64,000 nucleotides of DNA from Scalesia atractyloides (Eukaryota; Streptophyta; Magnoliopsida; Asterales; Asteraceae). The notes under the pieces are model-generated. The model was not told the origin of the DNA. It saw nothing but the letters and a program-made list of their open reading frames with translations, and made no database searches. The stretch spans positions 46,016,869 to 46,080,868 of the forward strand of contig CAMTDV010000018.1 of NCBI GenBank assembly GCA_947069175.1, read 5' to 3'. Each line of letters opens with the position of its first letter. Position 1 is the first letter of the stretch. This document shows, in pieces, positions 1 through 12,700 of the stretch. The position numbers and the translations under genes were made by a program.

Positions 1-128
1 TCCTAACATAGTTGTAGTACAACACATAACCAGATATCACAGTTCAGTGCCAAACTAAGTCTAGTGTCGTGTAATCAGCTATAGTTTAGGTCTACTTTTA
101 ATGCAAACCCGGTTCTCTATAGCTAGAG

Positions 129-140
129 GCTCTGATACCA
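129..140 (-). other. Primer-binding site of element F
   Basis: The plus strand reads GCTCTGATACCA; its reverse complement TGGTATCAGAGC is the standard plant site complementary to the 3' end of initiator-Met tRNA. It lies three bases inside the LTR boundary, which fixes the orientation of F as minus. Confidence 0.85.
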
Positions 141-589
141 ATCTGTCACACCCTCAATTTCCACTTGCGGAGTTTTACCGCGAGGCGTGTGAACAAACCA
201 GAATCCGAGACACTAGTAACATCGAACGACTCTATATGATTTGTTTGTACGTTTTCCAAAATCATTTGTTTAACCATTCATAGTTATTTTTAAATTGTTT
301 TAGTTTGGTTTCAATGTTTAGCGGAAGCATTAGTTTTAAAGTTGAGCGGAAGCATTAAAGTAAAGTAAAGGAACGGGCGCCAACACAAACGCCAAAACTA
401 AAGAAAAACCCAAACAATATTCGTAAATGAGACTCGATAAAAAGATGTCTTGATCAATGCAAGTGAGTGCACCTAGAGCTCCTAGCGTCCTAAGAAACAT
501 GTAAAGAAACAAGTGTCAACATTAAAGAAGAGTGAGTTCACAGGTTTTTATAAGTTCATTAGTTCGGTTATAAGTTTGTTTCCCCCGTT

Positions 590-745
590 GTCCCTAACCC
601 GGGATAACGATTTAGTTCCATTATTCCCAACCCGAAATAATACTGATGGTTCCATTATTCCTTACCCAGAATAATAATGATGTTCCATTATTCCTAACCC
701 GGAATAATAATGTTGTTGGTTCCATTATCCCTAACCCGGAATAAT
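590..745. repeat. Tandem array of short hairpins in the F LTR
   Basis: About five degenerate copies of a 35-45 base unit are seen. Each holds arms like ATTATTC and GAATAAT around a CTAACCCG core, so every unit can fold into a small stem-loop. Individual copies differ by point changes and by a few bases in the spacers. Confidence 0.7.
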
Positions 746-2502
746 ATTGTTGATTCGTAATTAAGTTCAATGTTAACATGTAGGTAGCGAGCCTAAAGTT
801 ATGTCACGTAAGTGTTCGCGATCGAAGCTGACTGTTGTGCCTCCATGTTGCCAGGCCTATCACTGACCATGGAGAAAGTTAGGCCAAATTATTCACCCGT
901 TGACCATACCCGGTCGGCTAGCGCGACTAGCTCGGGTGGGGCTTGTCGGGCCCAGTAGTACTACTTATAATTTCCCCGCTATCTAAACCAATACTAACGA
1001 TCTGAGAGTTTGTCGAGGACTTGTGTGATATAGCTGCTTAGTGACCATAACGTACATTAACATTAACTTACTTACCGAATAGTTTAATGACGTTAATTTC
1101 GTATAACGTAAAGAGATAGAGTTGTAGAGTGTATACATGTTTCTCCCCCTGTTGTTTAAAACCGGATAAAATTAGGGGCCATGAACTCACCTTTAGTTGC
1201 TCGGTTAGTGTAACACAGGAGTAGCAAATGATGGGACCGCTAATCGCGTCCTAACAAGTCAATCGATTTAGAGTTAGTGTGTGAACACACTGATACAAGC
1301 CCTACTCATAACTATCGTACAATGCGGCACACATGATAACAAATTCGAAAACACAATCATGCATGCAAAGTATTATCATACCAACATAATGATCAAACCA
1401 ACTTATCATGAACACAAATCAGCTCATACAACATTTTGGTACACACATTCGCAAGTTATCAAATTTCAGCTTGTCTACTCATAATTAGGCTGTTTTCGAG
1501 GATCTTTATAAAATAGTTCCAACGTTCCAAAAATTCCAATTATTTTACAGAAGGTGTCATATATACTGTAGAGTTTTATATAAATTTTTCAAGTCCTAAC
1601 ACTTTACCAATTATTCATAAATATTAATATACTAGGCTGCAGTAAGATTCGTCGCTTTCTGACTGCAGTCCACGGGAGAATTTATTTAAAAATCATCGTT
1701 CATCCAATTAACAAAATTCCAGTGGGAGTTTCCCGGAAATTTCCATCTCCAGTGCTGTACAAATTTCGTGATTCAACTCTCTACAGATTATGAGATCCGA
1801 CTCGATAAACAACTAACAAATTTTCAGAATTTACACAGCTTCAGTTACTGCACTTAATTGACCACTTAAAAATATCAAACAACCTCATAAAAATATGAAT
1901 CCAGCGCCATTAGAAGCGTTTTTCAAAAATATACGTTTTAGGCTTCAGAAAATCCGTTTTTCGCTAAATAATAACCAAGTTACAGCCAATTGAAGTTGGC
2001 TGTAAACACCATTCAGCATCCTGTTTTCAACTTTTTATCGCAATATAACACGCTTAAACAATCGAGACATTAAATATAAACGATCAAGAACAGATTTATC
2101 AATCATATATCATCATGTACATCATACTCATGCAAACTCTAATCATATTATATGATTTTTATCACAAAACACAGCATATGATCCTTGTATCCACTAAACA
2201 TCATAATCACAAACTCGCATAATTTATCGAACTAAACATCATACACTTTCATAATAATGATTCTACCATTACATACAAGCATGATCAAGAGTTTATAAAC
2301 CCTAATATGACTTTGCAAAACAATGACAAACCCTAACCTTTAACAATGAGGATTAACGCACCGGGAACGAGATTGGAATTACTTCGGTTTTTGGGGAAGG
2401 TTGCGATCGAGAGGAGGAGTAGGAAGGGCTGCCGTCGGCTGATTCTTGGAGCTAGGGTTTCTCTTTTTTTTTTTGTTAAAACAACCCTCATGCATACATA
2501 TC

Positions 2503-2510
2503 TTTATATA
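2503..2510 (-). promoter_or_regulatory. Putative TATA box of element F
   Basis: TATATAAA on the minus strand, followed about 30 bases downstream by a leader-like stretch with no long frame. The position inside the LTR suits a U3 promoter. No transcript evidence is available. Confidence 0.5.
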
Positions 2511-2909
2511 GTGTAAGGAAGGAAAGAAAAGGAGAAGGGTTTGCGGTTTGGTGCTTGCGGCCGCAAAGGGCTTGGGTGGGGCGGTTTGGGTCTTTAACTT
2601 GAGCCTCAAGTTTTGATTAATTATTTGAGTCGCAAGGAAGTGAGGTCAACCCGTTTCACGGCCCGGTTCGGTTCGTCTATCTATTTACTATATATTTTTA
2701 TAACTAGTCATCACGAAATCAAAACATAACATAATAACTCACCAAACTTATAAACGTCTAATACACATAGCACGTAATTCACTTGATAAGTTCACAAAGT
2801 TAGCGTAGTTATTTCGAGCGTGTAAATTAAATCTCCGAATCAATTTAGCGTAGGAATGAATAACCGTGAAGTAGTGCGTTTAAGATACCTGAAAAACCGG
2901 GATGTCACA

Positions 2910-5657
2910 TATTTCATTTGGCAACGACGGATGGGTCACATCCTTGCCCAGCAAAACACCGGTTGATGGAGATCTGTTGCTTATGGACCTCACGTTCCAG
3001 TGGTTCCAAGCACAGATGCTCCAACCAAACAAGTGCCAAAAAATCCTGAAAACTTCTCGGAGCAGGATTTCCAGAAAATTGAATTGGATGCTAAGGCATT
3101 TAGCATAGTTGCTTCGGCCTTACCCAATGAAATTTATGTTGGTCTACTCCATTGCAATAGTGCAAAGGAATTATGGGATGCACTTAAGGAGCAATTCGGT
3201 GGAACTGAGGAAGTGATAGAAAGTAATAAAGAAGTTCTAAATCAGCAGTATGAAACTTTTTGTCACTTGAAAGGAGAGTCTCTAACACAACAATTTGAAC
3301 ATTACAGTTGTCTCATCAGTGAATTTAGACTGGTTAACGTGGTTTTTCCTAATTCGACTGGTCGTTTCCTTAGATCGTTACCAGATAAGTGGGAGACGGT
3401 AGCTTATGTAACGCGAAAATCTGTTGGGTTTAAAGAAATGTTGTTGATACAACTTCATGGGATACTCCTCACTTATGAGAGAGAGTTAAACCAGAAAAAG
3501 AAGTTGCAAGATTCTGGCAAAATGAGTGATGATTACTCATTGGGTAATATAGCTCTTTTTGGCTAAGAAGAGGGTACTGGCAGCAGTAAGGACCAAAGTT
3601 ATGATCACTATATAGATATTACATCTGGTGGAAACTTTGGATCTGAAACATATGCACCCAACTATGCTTTTTCTGCTAGTGGGGAAAGCCAAACCTCTGA
3701 CAATCTATCCTTTGAGCTGAATGACTTGCAACACATTGAACCTTCTTATCTTGAAGAAATGGATATTTTGCACCAACTGGCCTTATTGAGTGTTAGGGCT
3801 AGTAAGTTTTACAAGAGAACTGGTAGAAAATACCCAGGTTTGCATGGGGGGGTTGAAGGTTGGGCTAGATAAATCAAAACTCAAGTGTTATAAGTGTAAT
3901 AGGCTAGGACACTTTACCAGAGAATGCAGGTCTCAAGGTTCTGGACCAATAGTGACTCATCCTGGCCCTAGACCTCAGCACACACAAAATAATGCTCATT
4001 ATTCCCAATATGCCCTTGCTCAACATGTTCAAAACACTATCCACTTTGCACATCCTGCTACCACTGTTCCTGTGCATTATGTTCAATCCACTGCTCCACA
4101 AATTCAATATGTCCAGGCACCATCTCATCCTCAAGTGCTTGTTCAACAAGCACCCATTGTTACACAACCTGCTCAAACTCAAACCACTGCTAGTCCAGCA
4201 GAGGTTGGTCAATAAAGCTTTTTCACACAAAGTTATGTTGACTGGAGTAGTTTACCCTAGGATTTGATTGATGAGAACTTTGCTTTAATGGCCAAAAATG
4301 ATGTTGAACAAGAATTTTGTTTAATGGGCTTACAGACAATTGGTGAAGGTGTTGAATCTGTGGAGATAGTGTCAAAATCTGATGAAGTTCAAGTTTGTGA
4401 TGAAACAGTGGTTTCAAGTGAAGAAAGAGAAAATGCTGCTGATAAGGAAAAGAACTCTCCTATTTACCCAAGGAACATTGATGTGTGTGAAGATGAGTGT
4501 GACTGTGCTTTTATGGCTACTACAAAGGTATCACCTCAGATCCTTCAAGATCTATGTTCTAACAAATGCATCATTGCTTTTGCAAACATCAAAAAGGTGA
4601 ATGAAAACCTGAGAAACAAAATTTTAGAAGATGAACTTAATTTGAAAAACTAATTAAAGAGTGAAAATTAAATTTTAGTGAAATACATTCTGAAATGAGT
4701 AGCCTAAGACATGAATCAAGCATAACCAAGGACCAACTGTAAACTATGGTAGAAAAATACCAAGTTTGTAAAAAGGAGTTAGAAGAAACCCAAATCACTT
4801 GTGAAAAATGGGTTGAGTCCTGCAAAGGTTATGAAATTATGCTTGATGCTCAGATCAAGAGCAACATCAAGTTTGGTATAGGTTTTAGAGCCTATGACCA
4901 AAATGAGAAAAATGTTGCTGAAATTGATTCTGAGTTGGTTGAAGTTGTCCCTACAAATTTGGCTGGTGAAGAGATAAAAATCACAGATAAAGCTGGAAAC
5001 AAAATTGTTTTGGAAAAACCAGAGGTTTCAACAAAAGATAAAGAAATTGAAAAACATCAGTTTAAACCAACCTTGTCAGATGAATGTGATATCTTAGAAA
5101 ACTTTAAGCCAATGGACTTCACAACCACCGATGGTATAAAAGCCCCAAAAGCACTGGTGATCCCTATCAAAGATGTGCGAGCAGAGGTCACAACCACTGC
5201 TGAGAAAAAGTCTGATAGGAAAAGAAGAGTAAAGATTAAAAACTTGTTTTGTGAATTTTGTGAAAAAAGAAATCATGTGGCTGCAGATTGTTTTCTTTTA
5301 AAAGCCTATGACATTAACAAAACTTGTGTTATCAAAAACTCCTCAAAATGCACCATCTGCAGCAAAACAAATCACTCAACTCAATAGTGTGCCTATCTCA
5401 AAAACTATGAACAAAAGGTAAAAGAGATCAAGGCAAAGTACTTGAAAGAGAAAGTTCAAGTTCTGTTGGAAATAAATCCAAGCAGAGTTTTGAACCAATT
5501 GAAACATCTGTTACAAAAGTCTTAACCAAAACCTATGTTCAAAGAGTGGTGCAAGTGACAGATGCTCCACCATCAAACTCATTTCCAAGAGGGTATGGGC
5601 AACCTGCTTACAAAAAGGTTCCTCATGCTTATGAAGGCTACAAAAAGCCTTCAAAGT
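2910..5657 (+). pseudogene. Element A gag (UBN2-type capsid with zinc knuckles), broken
   Basis: The capsid-like part (3000-3566) resembles the UBN2 gag family of Copia elements, with the typical AKELWDALKEQFGG stretch. The frame extends back to 2910 through a stop near 2964 and is cut there by element F. A stop at 3564-3566 and a shift at a run of G near 3846-3851 precede a CCHC zinc knuckle (CYKCNRLGHFTREC, about 3890-3932). Further pieces at 4264-4653 and 4746-5387 belong to the long Sirevirus-type gag tail and end with two Cys/His motifs (CEFCEKRNHVAADC and a partial CTICSKTNH). Stops at 4213-4215 and 4258-4260 and shifts near 4650 and 5471 break the frame. It would form the particle and bind RNA if intact. 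Confidence 0.8.
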
Positions 5658-5840
5658 AAAGAGTAACAGGCACCCTTATGGATACAATCATCTGATAGGT
5701 AATGGTCAAGAGCAGATGTTACAAGGAAATTTCAAAACCACTGACCATTGTCCTAGACTTGGGACTGGACCATCTGTGACCCCATCCAAAGCCATTTTGG
5801 CTTTGGAGACCAAACTTAACTAATCTATTTACTTGATGTG

Positions 5841-7690
5841 CAGGGACCCTCTACTTGCCTTGATAGCTTATGGTATGTAGATAGTGGAGGTTCCAGGCAC
5901 ATGACAGGATGTAGAGCCCTTCTTAAGGACTTCAAGGCTCATGGGGGGTGATATATCTTTTGGTAATAACTCAAAGGGAAAGGTCTTAGGGTCTGGGTCG
6001 GTTCTGGCTGGTAAACTCAAGTTTGAAAAAGTGAATTTGATTGACAATCTGAAGTTTAACCTGCTGAGTGTCTCACAAATGAGTGACAGACGATATGGAT
6101 CCTTCTTCACTAAGAAAACTTGTCAAATTGTGGGACCAGAGGTTGTCAAAAAGATTGATCAAATCATTGCTGAGAGCAAAGCACAACTCACTACACACAG
6201 AAGTGGGAATGTGTATGTGGTAGATATGTTAAAAGATAATCCTATGTCTGGAACATGCCTATTCTCAGTTGCTTCTAGCAAAGGGACTGAGTTACGGCAT
6301 AGAAGACTTGAACACACAAATCTTAAAACTATCACCACACACTCAAAACAAAGTCTTGTAAGAGGCTTGCCTCACGAGCAACTTTCCTATGATGAACATT
6401 GTGTTTCCTGTTTAAAAGGCAAACAACATAAAAGTTCTTTCAAATCAATTGAAGAGTCCAAAACAAGCCAGTGTTTACAACTTTTGCACATGGACTTGTT
6501 TGGCCCAGTGCAAATCATGAGCTTAAAACACAAAAGGTATTGCTAGTGATAGTTGATGATTTCTCTAGGTTTACATGGACCTTCTTTCTTCATTCTAAGG
6601 ATGAAACTGCAAGCATTTTGCAAATCTTTGTCAAACAAGTAGAAAAGCAATTTGATCTTCCAGTAAAAATCTTTAGAAGTGACAATGGAACAGAGTTTAA
6701 AAATAGGGAGTTGGATGCTTTTGTGAGTCAAAAGGAATTGTTAGACAATATAGCATTCCAAGAACTCCAGAACAAAATGGGGTGGTTGAAAGGAAACACC
6801 GGACCTTAATTGAATCAGCAAGAACTCTGCTAGCAGATTCTGGTTTACCCCTGTCTTTTTGGGCAGAGGCTGTAAACACTGCTTGCTATGTTCAAAACAG
6901 AGTTTTGATTAACCCCAGGCATCAAAAGACTGCCTATGAGATTTTGTATAAAATCAAACCTCTGATTTCATATTTTAAAATTTTTGGCTGTCCATGTTTC
7001 ATTTTGAACTTAAAAGATTCTATAACTAAGTTTGCAGCCAAAATTGATTGTGGTTATTTTCTGGGATACTCAACCATTGCCAAAGCCTACAGAGTTTTTA
7101 ACTCTAGGATAAAGTGTGTTGAAGAAACTTTGAATGTGAAGTTCAATGAACTATCATCACTGAAAATCCCAGCAAATCCTGCAGAGCTTTTTGATTTAGA
7201 TAAATTCACATTTGCTGATGTTTCGATCAACCTAGACAATGCAGGTACACCACAATCATCTGAAGAAGATCAAGATCAAGGATATGACTGTGTGCTTCCA
7301 CAAACAAAAGTCCATTCTTCAAACAGAGGATCAGGTGCTACAAGCTCTTGTGTAAACTCTGCTACTTCTGGGTCAACAGTGGTTGATCCTTAAACCTCTG
7401 CCAGTTCACAAAATCAAACATCTGTTGATAAAAGTCCTACATCTGGGCTCCAAAATCTTCAGAATATTACCTCTATACCCCCAATACCACCACCACCATT
7501 CTCATCCGTGGCTGATACTTCAATTTCACCAGCAGAGGTTAGCTCAGATGATACACATTTGCAGCCATCACCTCAAAATGCTATTATTCCATACCAAGGT
7601 GATTTGATTTATCTCAAAAGCCATCCAGCAGACCAAGTTATTGGCAACATCAAATCTGGGGTGCTCATACAAAGCCAATCCCAAAATATT
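5841..7690 (+). pseudogene. Element A protease and integrase region, broken
   Basis: The protease active-site region WYVDSGGSRHMTG is encoded at about 5872-5910. A one-base shift in a G run near 5942-5947 follows. The integrase zinc-binding region lies in 5941-6546; its usual HRRLGH is HRRLEH here, followed by CVSC. The core has the acidic residues in MDLFGP and SDNGTEF, and the glutamate in the EQNGVVERKH motif, spread over three frames with shifts near 6540 and 6770. The C-terminal part runs to a stop at 7391-7393 and a low-complexity linker to about 7690. The enzyme would have cut the polyprotein and inserted cDNA. Confidence 0.8.
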
Positions 7691-9240
7691 TGTATTTTTG
7701 CGGGTTTTCTATCAAGCCAGTCAAGTACCAAGAGGCACTGAAAGACAACAGCTGGGTAGAGGCCATGCAAGAAGAACTCCTTCAGTTCAAAAGACAACAA
7801 GTTTGGGAGCTTGTGCCACTGCCAAAAGATGTAAGTCCAATTGGCACAAAGTGGGTCTTCAAGAACAAAACTGATAAATGGGGTATTGTTGTCAAAAACA
7901 AAGCAAGGCTCGTGGTTCAAGGCTACAGACATGAAGAAGGTATAGACTATGATGAGACTTTTGCTCCTGTAGCAAGGTTGGAAGCTATTTGCCTGTTCTT
8001 AGCTTTTGCTGTTAACCACAACATCAAGGTGTTTCAAATGGATATAAAGAGTGCATTTTTGTATGGAAAAATCAAAGAAGAGGTGTATGTCTGTCAACCT
8101 CCAGGTTTTGAAGATGCATTCCATCCTGATCATGTCTACAAGCTCAACAAAGCATTGTATGGCTTGAAACAAGCACCAAGAGCCTGGTATGAAACTCTAT
8201 CCACTTTTCTCTTATCAATAGGGTTTACTAGAGGCAAAATAGATAAAACCTTGTTTTTAAAATGGAAAGGAAAAGATTTGATGCTTGTCCAAATTTATGT
8301 AGATGACATAATTTTTGGATCCACAAGCACTGCTATGTGTGAAGAGTTTCGAAAACTCATGGCAGCAGAGTTTGAGATGAGTGCAATGGGTAAGCTCCAA
8401 TGTTTTCTTGGTCTTCAACTTAAACAATTGCACAATGATACATTTATCCATCAAAACAAGTATGTGAAAGAACTGCTTAAAAAGTTTGATATAGATGATT
8501 GTAAACCACGTAGCACACCCATGGCAACCTCCAAGCTAGTCATCATTTATGGTAAAGATGACCTTGTTGATCAAACTCTTTATAGAAGCGTGATTGGGTC
8601 TTTATTGTACTTAACTGCATCAAGGCCAGACATCATGTTTGCAACAGGTGTTTGTGTCAGATCACAGGCATTACCTAGAAAGTCTGACCTTATTGCTGTA
8701 AAAAGGATATTCAGATACATAAAAGGTGCTCCCACACTTGGTATCTGGTATCCAGCTAATGGGAATATTGAGCTTTCAGGTTTTTCAGATAGTGATTTTG
8801 CTGGGTGTAAAACTACAAGGAAGTCCACATCAGGAGGATGTCAATTCCTAGGTGATTGTCTAGTGTCTTGGCAAAGCAAAAAGCAGGTTGCAGTTTCAAC
8901 ATCCACTGCTGAGGCAGAGTATATTGTTGCTGCTAGCTGCACTGCTCAACTTTTGTGGCTTCAGAACCAGTTGTTGGATTTTGGTATCATTGCACTAAAG
9001 ACTCCACTCAAATTGGACAGTCAAGCTACTGAAAATATCATCAAAAATCCAGTTTCTCATTCAACTACAAAGCACATTGACACCAGACATCACTTTGTGA
9101 GAGATTGCTATGAAAAAGGTTTGATTTCTTTGCATCATGTCCATACTTCAGATCAATGGGCAGATGTTTTAACCAAGGCATTGGATACATCTACCTTTGA
9201 AAAATTGATCTCAAGGCTTGGTATGCTAAACATGGATTAA
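7690..9240 (+). CDS. Element A reverse transcriptase-RNase H, open 516-aa frame
   Basis: This is a Copia RT (RVT_2) followed by RNase H. Visible motifs are the entry motif KARLVVQGY, MDIKSAFLYG, the catalytic YVDDIIFGS (residues about 203-211), SRPDIM, and the RNase H motifs DSDFAG and STAEAEY, then HIDTRHHFVRD. The usual DNQ/DNKA aspartate motif reads LDSQ, still with an aspartate. The frame is fully open and ends at a TAA at 9238-9240, although gag, protease and integrase upstream are broken. It is part of the pol polyprotein, so the first methionine is only where the open frame begins after a shift near 7690. Confidence 0.85.
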   Translation: MYFCGFSIKPVKYQEALKDNSWVEAMQEELLQFKRQQVWELVPLPKDVSPIGTKWVFKNKTDKWGIVVKNKARLVVQGYRHEEGIDYDETFAPVARLEAICLFLAFAVNHNIKVFQMDIKSAFLYGKIKEEVYVCQPPGFEDAFHPDHVYKLNKALYGLKQAPRAWYETLSTFLLSIGFTRGKIDKTLFLKWKGKDLMLVQIYVDDIIFGSTSTAMCEEFRKLMAAEFEMSAMGKLQCFLGLQLKQLHNDTFIHQNKYVKELLKKFDIDDCKPRSTPMATSKLVIIYGKDDLVDQTLYRSVIGSLLYLTASRPDIMFATGVCVRSQALPRKSDLIAVKRIFRYIKGAPTLGIWYPANGNIELSGFSDSDFAGCKTTRKSTSGGCQFLGDCLVSWQSKKQVAVSTSTAEAEYIVAASCTAQLLWLQNQLLDFGIIALKTPLKLDSQATENIIKNPVSHSTTKHIDTRHHFVRDCYEKGLISLHHVHTSDQWADVLTKALDTSTFEKLISRLGMLNMD

Positions 9241-9712
9241 AAAACAAGTTTTCTTGTAAATCCATGTGTACATAGCATCAAAATGTTTTCAGAAAATCAA
9301 AAATATACCTTAAAAATAGTTAAAAATGAAGTTTTTCAATAAATCTTTAAAAGTCTGTTCATAACATATGTTTGTTCAAAACCTCTGATTGGCTTAAAAA
9401 TCTTATCCACTGTTAAAGTGTATCCTCTTATTTCATTTTTTACCATTTTTAAAACACCGATAGCTATCCATTGACAGTGTTAAAAATCAGTTTGTCCAAA
9501 CCTCTGTCCTAAAACAGTGGTTTGCCACATCAACGGTTACTTTTCTCATCAGAGGTTACACGTGGTCAGATGTTAGCCATCCGATCTTGCAACAGATGCC
9601 ACGTCATGTTCAGTTTTTCAAAACCCTTATAAAACCCATGTTTTATCTCACCAATGGTTACCCTAAACTGTGTCAATTTCAAAATCTCAAAACAGTTTTT
9701 CTCTCAAACACC
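9241..9712 (+). other. Spacer between pol and the 3' ORF of element A
   Basis: No long frame is seen. It carries several copies of the family motif (AACCTCTG near 9385 and 9503, CAGTGGTT near 9524, CAGAGGTT near 9548) within about 170 bases. It could hold a promoter, a splice site or an RNA structure that serves the downstream ORF; this is inference. Confidence 0.5.
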
Positions 9713-12700
9713 ATGGCTCCCAAATCAAAATCTTCAAAATCCAAAGCTAAATCGCAAGAAGAACCTCCACCTTTCATTCTCATAATCAAAACCCCACACA
9801 ATTACACTGCCATACTTGAAGAAAACGACGCAAATACTCGCTATCATCCAATGATTTGAATTTTGTAAAAGTCAAAATTCTTGCACATGTTAACCGTCAA
9901 AGCCCCCATTTACATTAATGCTCTTCGTGATTTCTGGAAAAATGCAAAGGTTCACTCATCTGCTCCTGGTGTTCCTTATGCAATAATTTCAAGAGTAGGG
10001 GGTGTTGATATAAATTAGCCCCCAATCGATCTCTCAAGTTTTCAAGTTAAATGACATACAACACCCTGTGTCATTTCCAATAATTGAGATCCAAGCAGAA
10101 TTTCTGGAAAGAGGTTATATCGGCCAGATGAAAGGTATGACCATTTTTAAACCGAACTTTCCTACTGAGATGAGATTTTTCTTTTACACCATTCTTACTT
10201 GTCTCTCAGCAAAATCCACTGCTTTTAATGAAATCCCATTGAACATGCAATATCTGGGGTATGCAATTTTAACTGAAACAGATTTTAACTACTCCCAGAT
10301 ATTGTTCAATGATCTTGTAAATAATTTTAAAAATATTGAAAAAAGAAAAGCTTTTTTGATGCATCCACGTTTCTTGAGTGTTTACTTGCAGGATCAAATC
10401 AAAGGTCCTGAAAGTAAACAAGGTGCTATGGTCAATCCAGGCAGCCTAAATCATGAAACTTTCACCAGAATAACAAACCAAGATAAGGTTGAGAAAACAC
10501 AAGTAGAGGAGGTTGAGCAAGTTTTACCAAAACAAAATGTTCAATCTCAACCTCTTGCTACTGAGCCCACTACTCTTGGTGATTAGGGCAACACAACCGC
10601 TGCCCTGAAACCCACACCAAAAATTTCCAAAAAAAAAAACCAAAACAATCTCCAAAAAGCCCACCAAACGCAAAAAGAGTCCTCTAGAAGATGAGATCCT
10701 AGAGGTTAACCCTGTGACAGCACCAAAGTCACAAACCACTGCTGCTACTTCTTCACAGCAATTGGTTCAAAGATCTCCCACCGGCTTTGAAACTCATCCT
10801 TCTTCCTCACAAAAGGAAAAGGTTGTAGACACAGGGACACCACTTTATGAAGCTCTAGATCCACTTGGGTCTATCTTCCACAGCCTCTCTCCCAGGGCAA
10901 TGTCGCTTTCTACTCAACTACCTTCACCAATACCTTCACTTCCACCCACAATTGTACCCTTGCTGAATGCAATTGAATTGGTTCAGACACAAACCGGCAC
11001 TTCTCAACAACCTATTACTGAGAATATACTTCATCCAATGGCTGGGTCTGATTCTTTATTCATTGCTAGCCCATCAGCAAATGAAGAGGCTACATCCCTT
11101 GGGTTACATGTAACCCTTGGTGATATTTCAACACAAGCAGCCACTACAATTGCTGAACTCCCTAGTTCTTAGTTGGAAAGTGGTTTCATAAATAACTTGG
11201 TTGAAGGCAACCACTGCTGAGGCAACAACTATTACCTCTATTGTGGGAAGTCCCTAGTACCAAGACAAAGGGGCATCTATGTTTGAAGCTGGTCCTAAAA
11301 CTACTGCTCATGATAACATATATATAATTACCACCACTGGTAGGAGTTCAGATGATCCTATTAAATTAGGTGATGATCTAAAATACCAGGATTTGACGGA
11401 GAGAGTGACAAGAATAGAAAACTCTGTTGGTAAAATCAAAGATTTACTAAAGCAAATGATAGCTACAAAAAGTCAACCCTCTGTTCTATCCACTGCTGAT
11501 CTCAAAGAAGCTCTTAACCCTCTGTTTCAACATCAACAATATTATTTGGATTTACAACACAAGCATCATGTGAATAATGTTTGAAACTTGTTTGAATCAA
11601 GGTATCAAGACACTACAGCAGACATTAAAGCCATCAAAGCACATCTACTCACAACCACTGGCCATGCACCTCCAACGGTTATCTTTGTTACAACAGATGA
11701 AACCAAAAAGGGGGAGAAACCTTTGGGTCCAAAGAAGTTAACAATAGATGATGATAAGTCCAGACCAACAGTAAATATCCCAAGGCCTGATGGTTCAAAG
11801 AAGATTGATTTGACTGGTGAACTTGTGGCCAAGGAAAGGGCTAGTCACAAGAAGAATGTGATTGAGGAGAGCAGAGTGTTGGTTGAGAAAAAGATTGATC
11901 AGCCAAAAGAAAAAAGAGAGGTTGGTACTTCTTCAAAAAGAGCTCCTACTAGAAAAGCCAGGCAACCAACATCCAGACCTCCTAAACTAAGCCTGAAACC
12001 AATCCAACCATTAAAACCTCTGCCTCTCAAAAACCTATCACATCCTCAAAACCACAACCCACATCCACACAAGCAGATGTTACAGAAAATGTTGTGTCAA
12101 CATCTGTCAATACAGCAGAGGTTGCAACAGATGCATCTCTATCCACTGCCATAATCACATTTCCTACATCAACTCAACCATTAACCACCCCACCAAAAAT
12201 CCCACAACCACCATCACCCACCTTAAGGTTTAAAAGGAGAAAAATCACAAAAGTGATAAATGATGATGAGATCTCTTCACCTCTTCCAATATCATCAACA
12301 CCAGTGATCCCCACATCAGTGCTTACAACTTCTTCAACTCTTACAATCACTCCTGCATCAAAAGTGTATCCTCTTGATTTACCAGCAGTCAGGGAAGAGA
12401 TCCTAAGTTTCTTTTCAGAGGATGACCCTGACAAAAGAACAATTCTATCCCTTGATTTCTATCCAAGACCAGCAAATGTTGATGCCTATCTAGATTTGAA
12501 AAAGAAGCAAGCAGAGGATATTGCCAAAAGAGAATCAGCTGGTAAAAATGATAAAGAAATACAGATTATCATCTCTTTTCAACTGAGTAAGGTCACCGTT
12601 CTGCAAAACTTTGTCAAGGATCTGAGCAACCAGTTGTCAGTAAGGGAAGATAAGTTGCTCAAGAGTGAACTCATTGAGTATATCATGGAAAAGAAGATGT

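Larger units (their letters stand above)
1..2909 (-). mobile_element. Element F: 5' end of an LTR retrotransposon (Gypsy-like), body off the left edge
   Basis: On the minus strand the order is LTR (2909 down to 144), a three-base gap, primer-binding site (140-129), then leader to the window edge. The LTR ends are TGTGACATCC and GGGTGTGACA, a normal TG...CA pair. The long LTR and its end sequence resemble plant Gypsy elements, but no coding region is in view, so the superfamily is inferred. It interrupts the gag frame of element A at 2909/2910, so it is younger than A. The target-site duplication cannot be checked because the other LTR is outside the window; the bases right of the insertion are TATTT. 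Confidence 0.75.
144..2909 (-). repeat. 5' LTR of element F (2.77 kb)
   Basis: The boundaries are TGTCACACCC on the left and GGATGTCACA on the right (plus strand), with the primer site just outside the left end. It contains a tandem hairpin array near 590-745 and a TATA box on the minus strand at 2503-2510. Downstream of that TATA box (toward lower coordinates) is a pyrimidine-rich leader. Short open frames inside it (for example 1281-1484 and 2379-2609) show no recognisable domain and are judged non-coding. Confidence 0.75.

Noticed and set aside
129..140. tRNA 3' end (GCTCTGATACCA occurs several times)
   Set aside because: No cloverleaf is found beside any copy; each is a primer-binding site next to an LTR.
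2379..2609. Small protein gene on the minus strand in the F LTR
   Set aside because: It overlaps the predicted TATA box and leader and has no recognisable domain.
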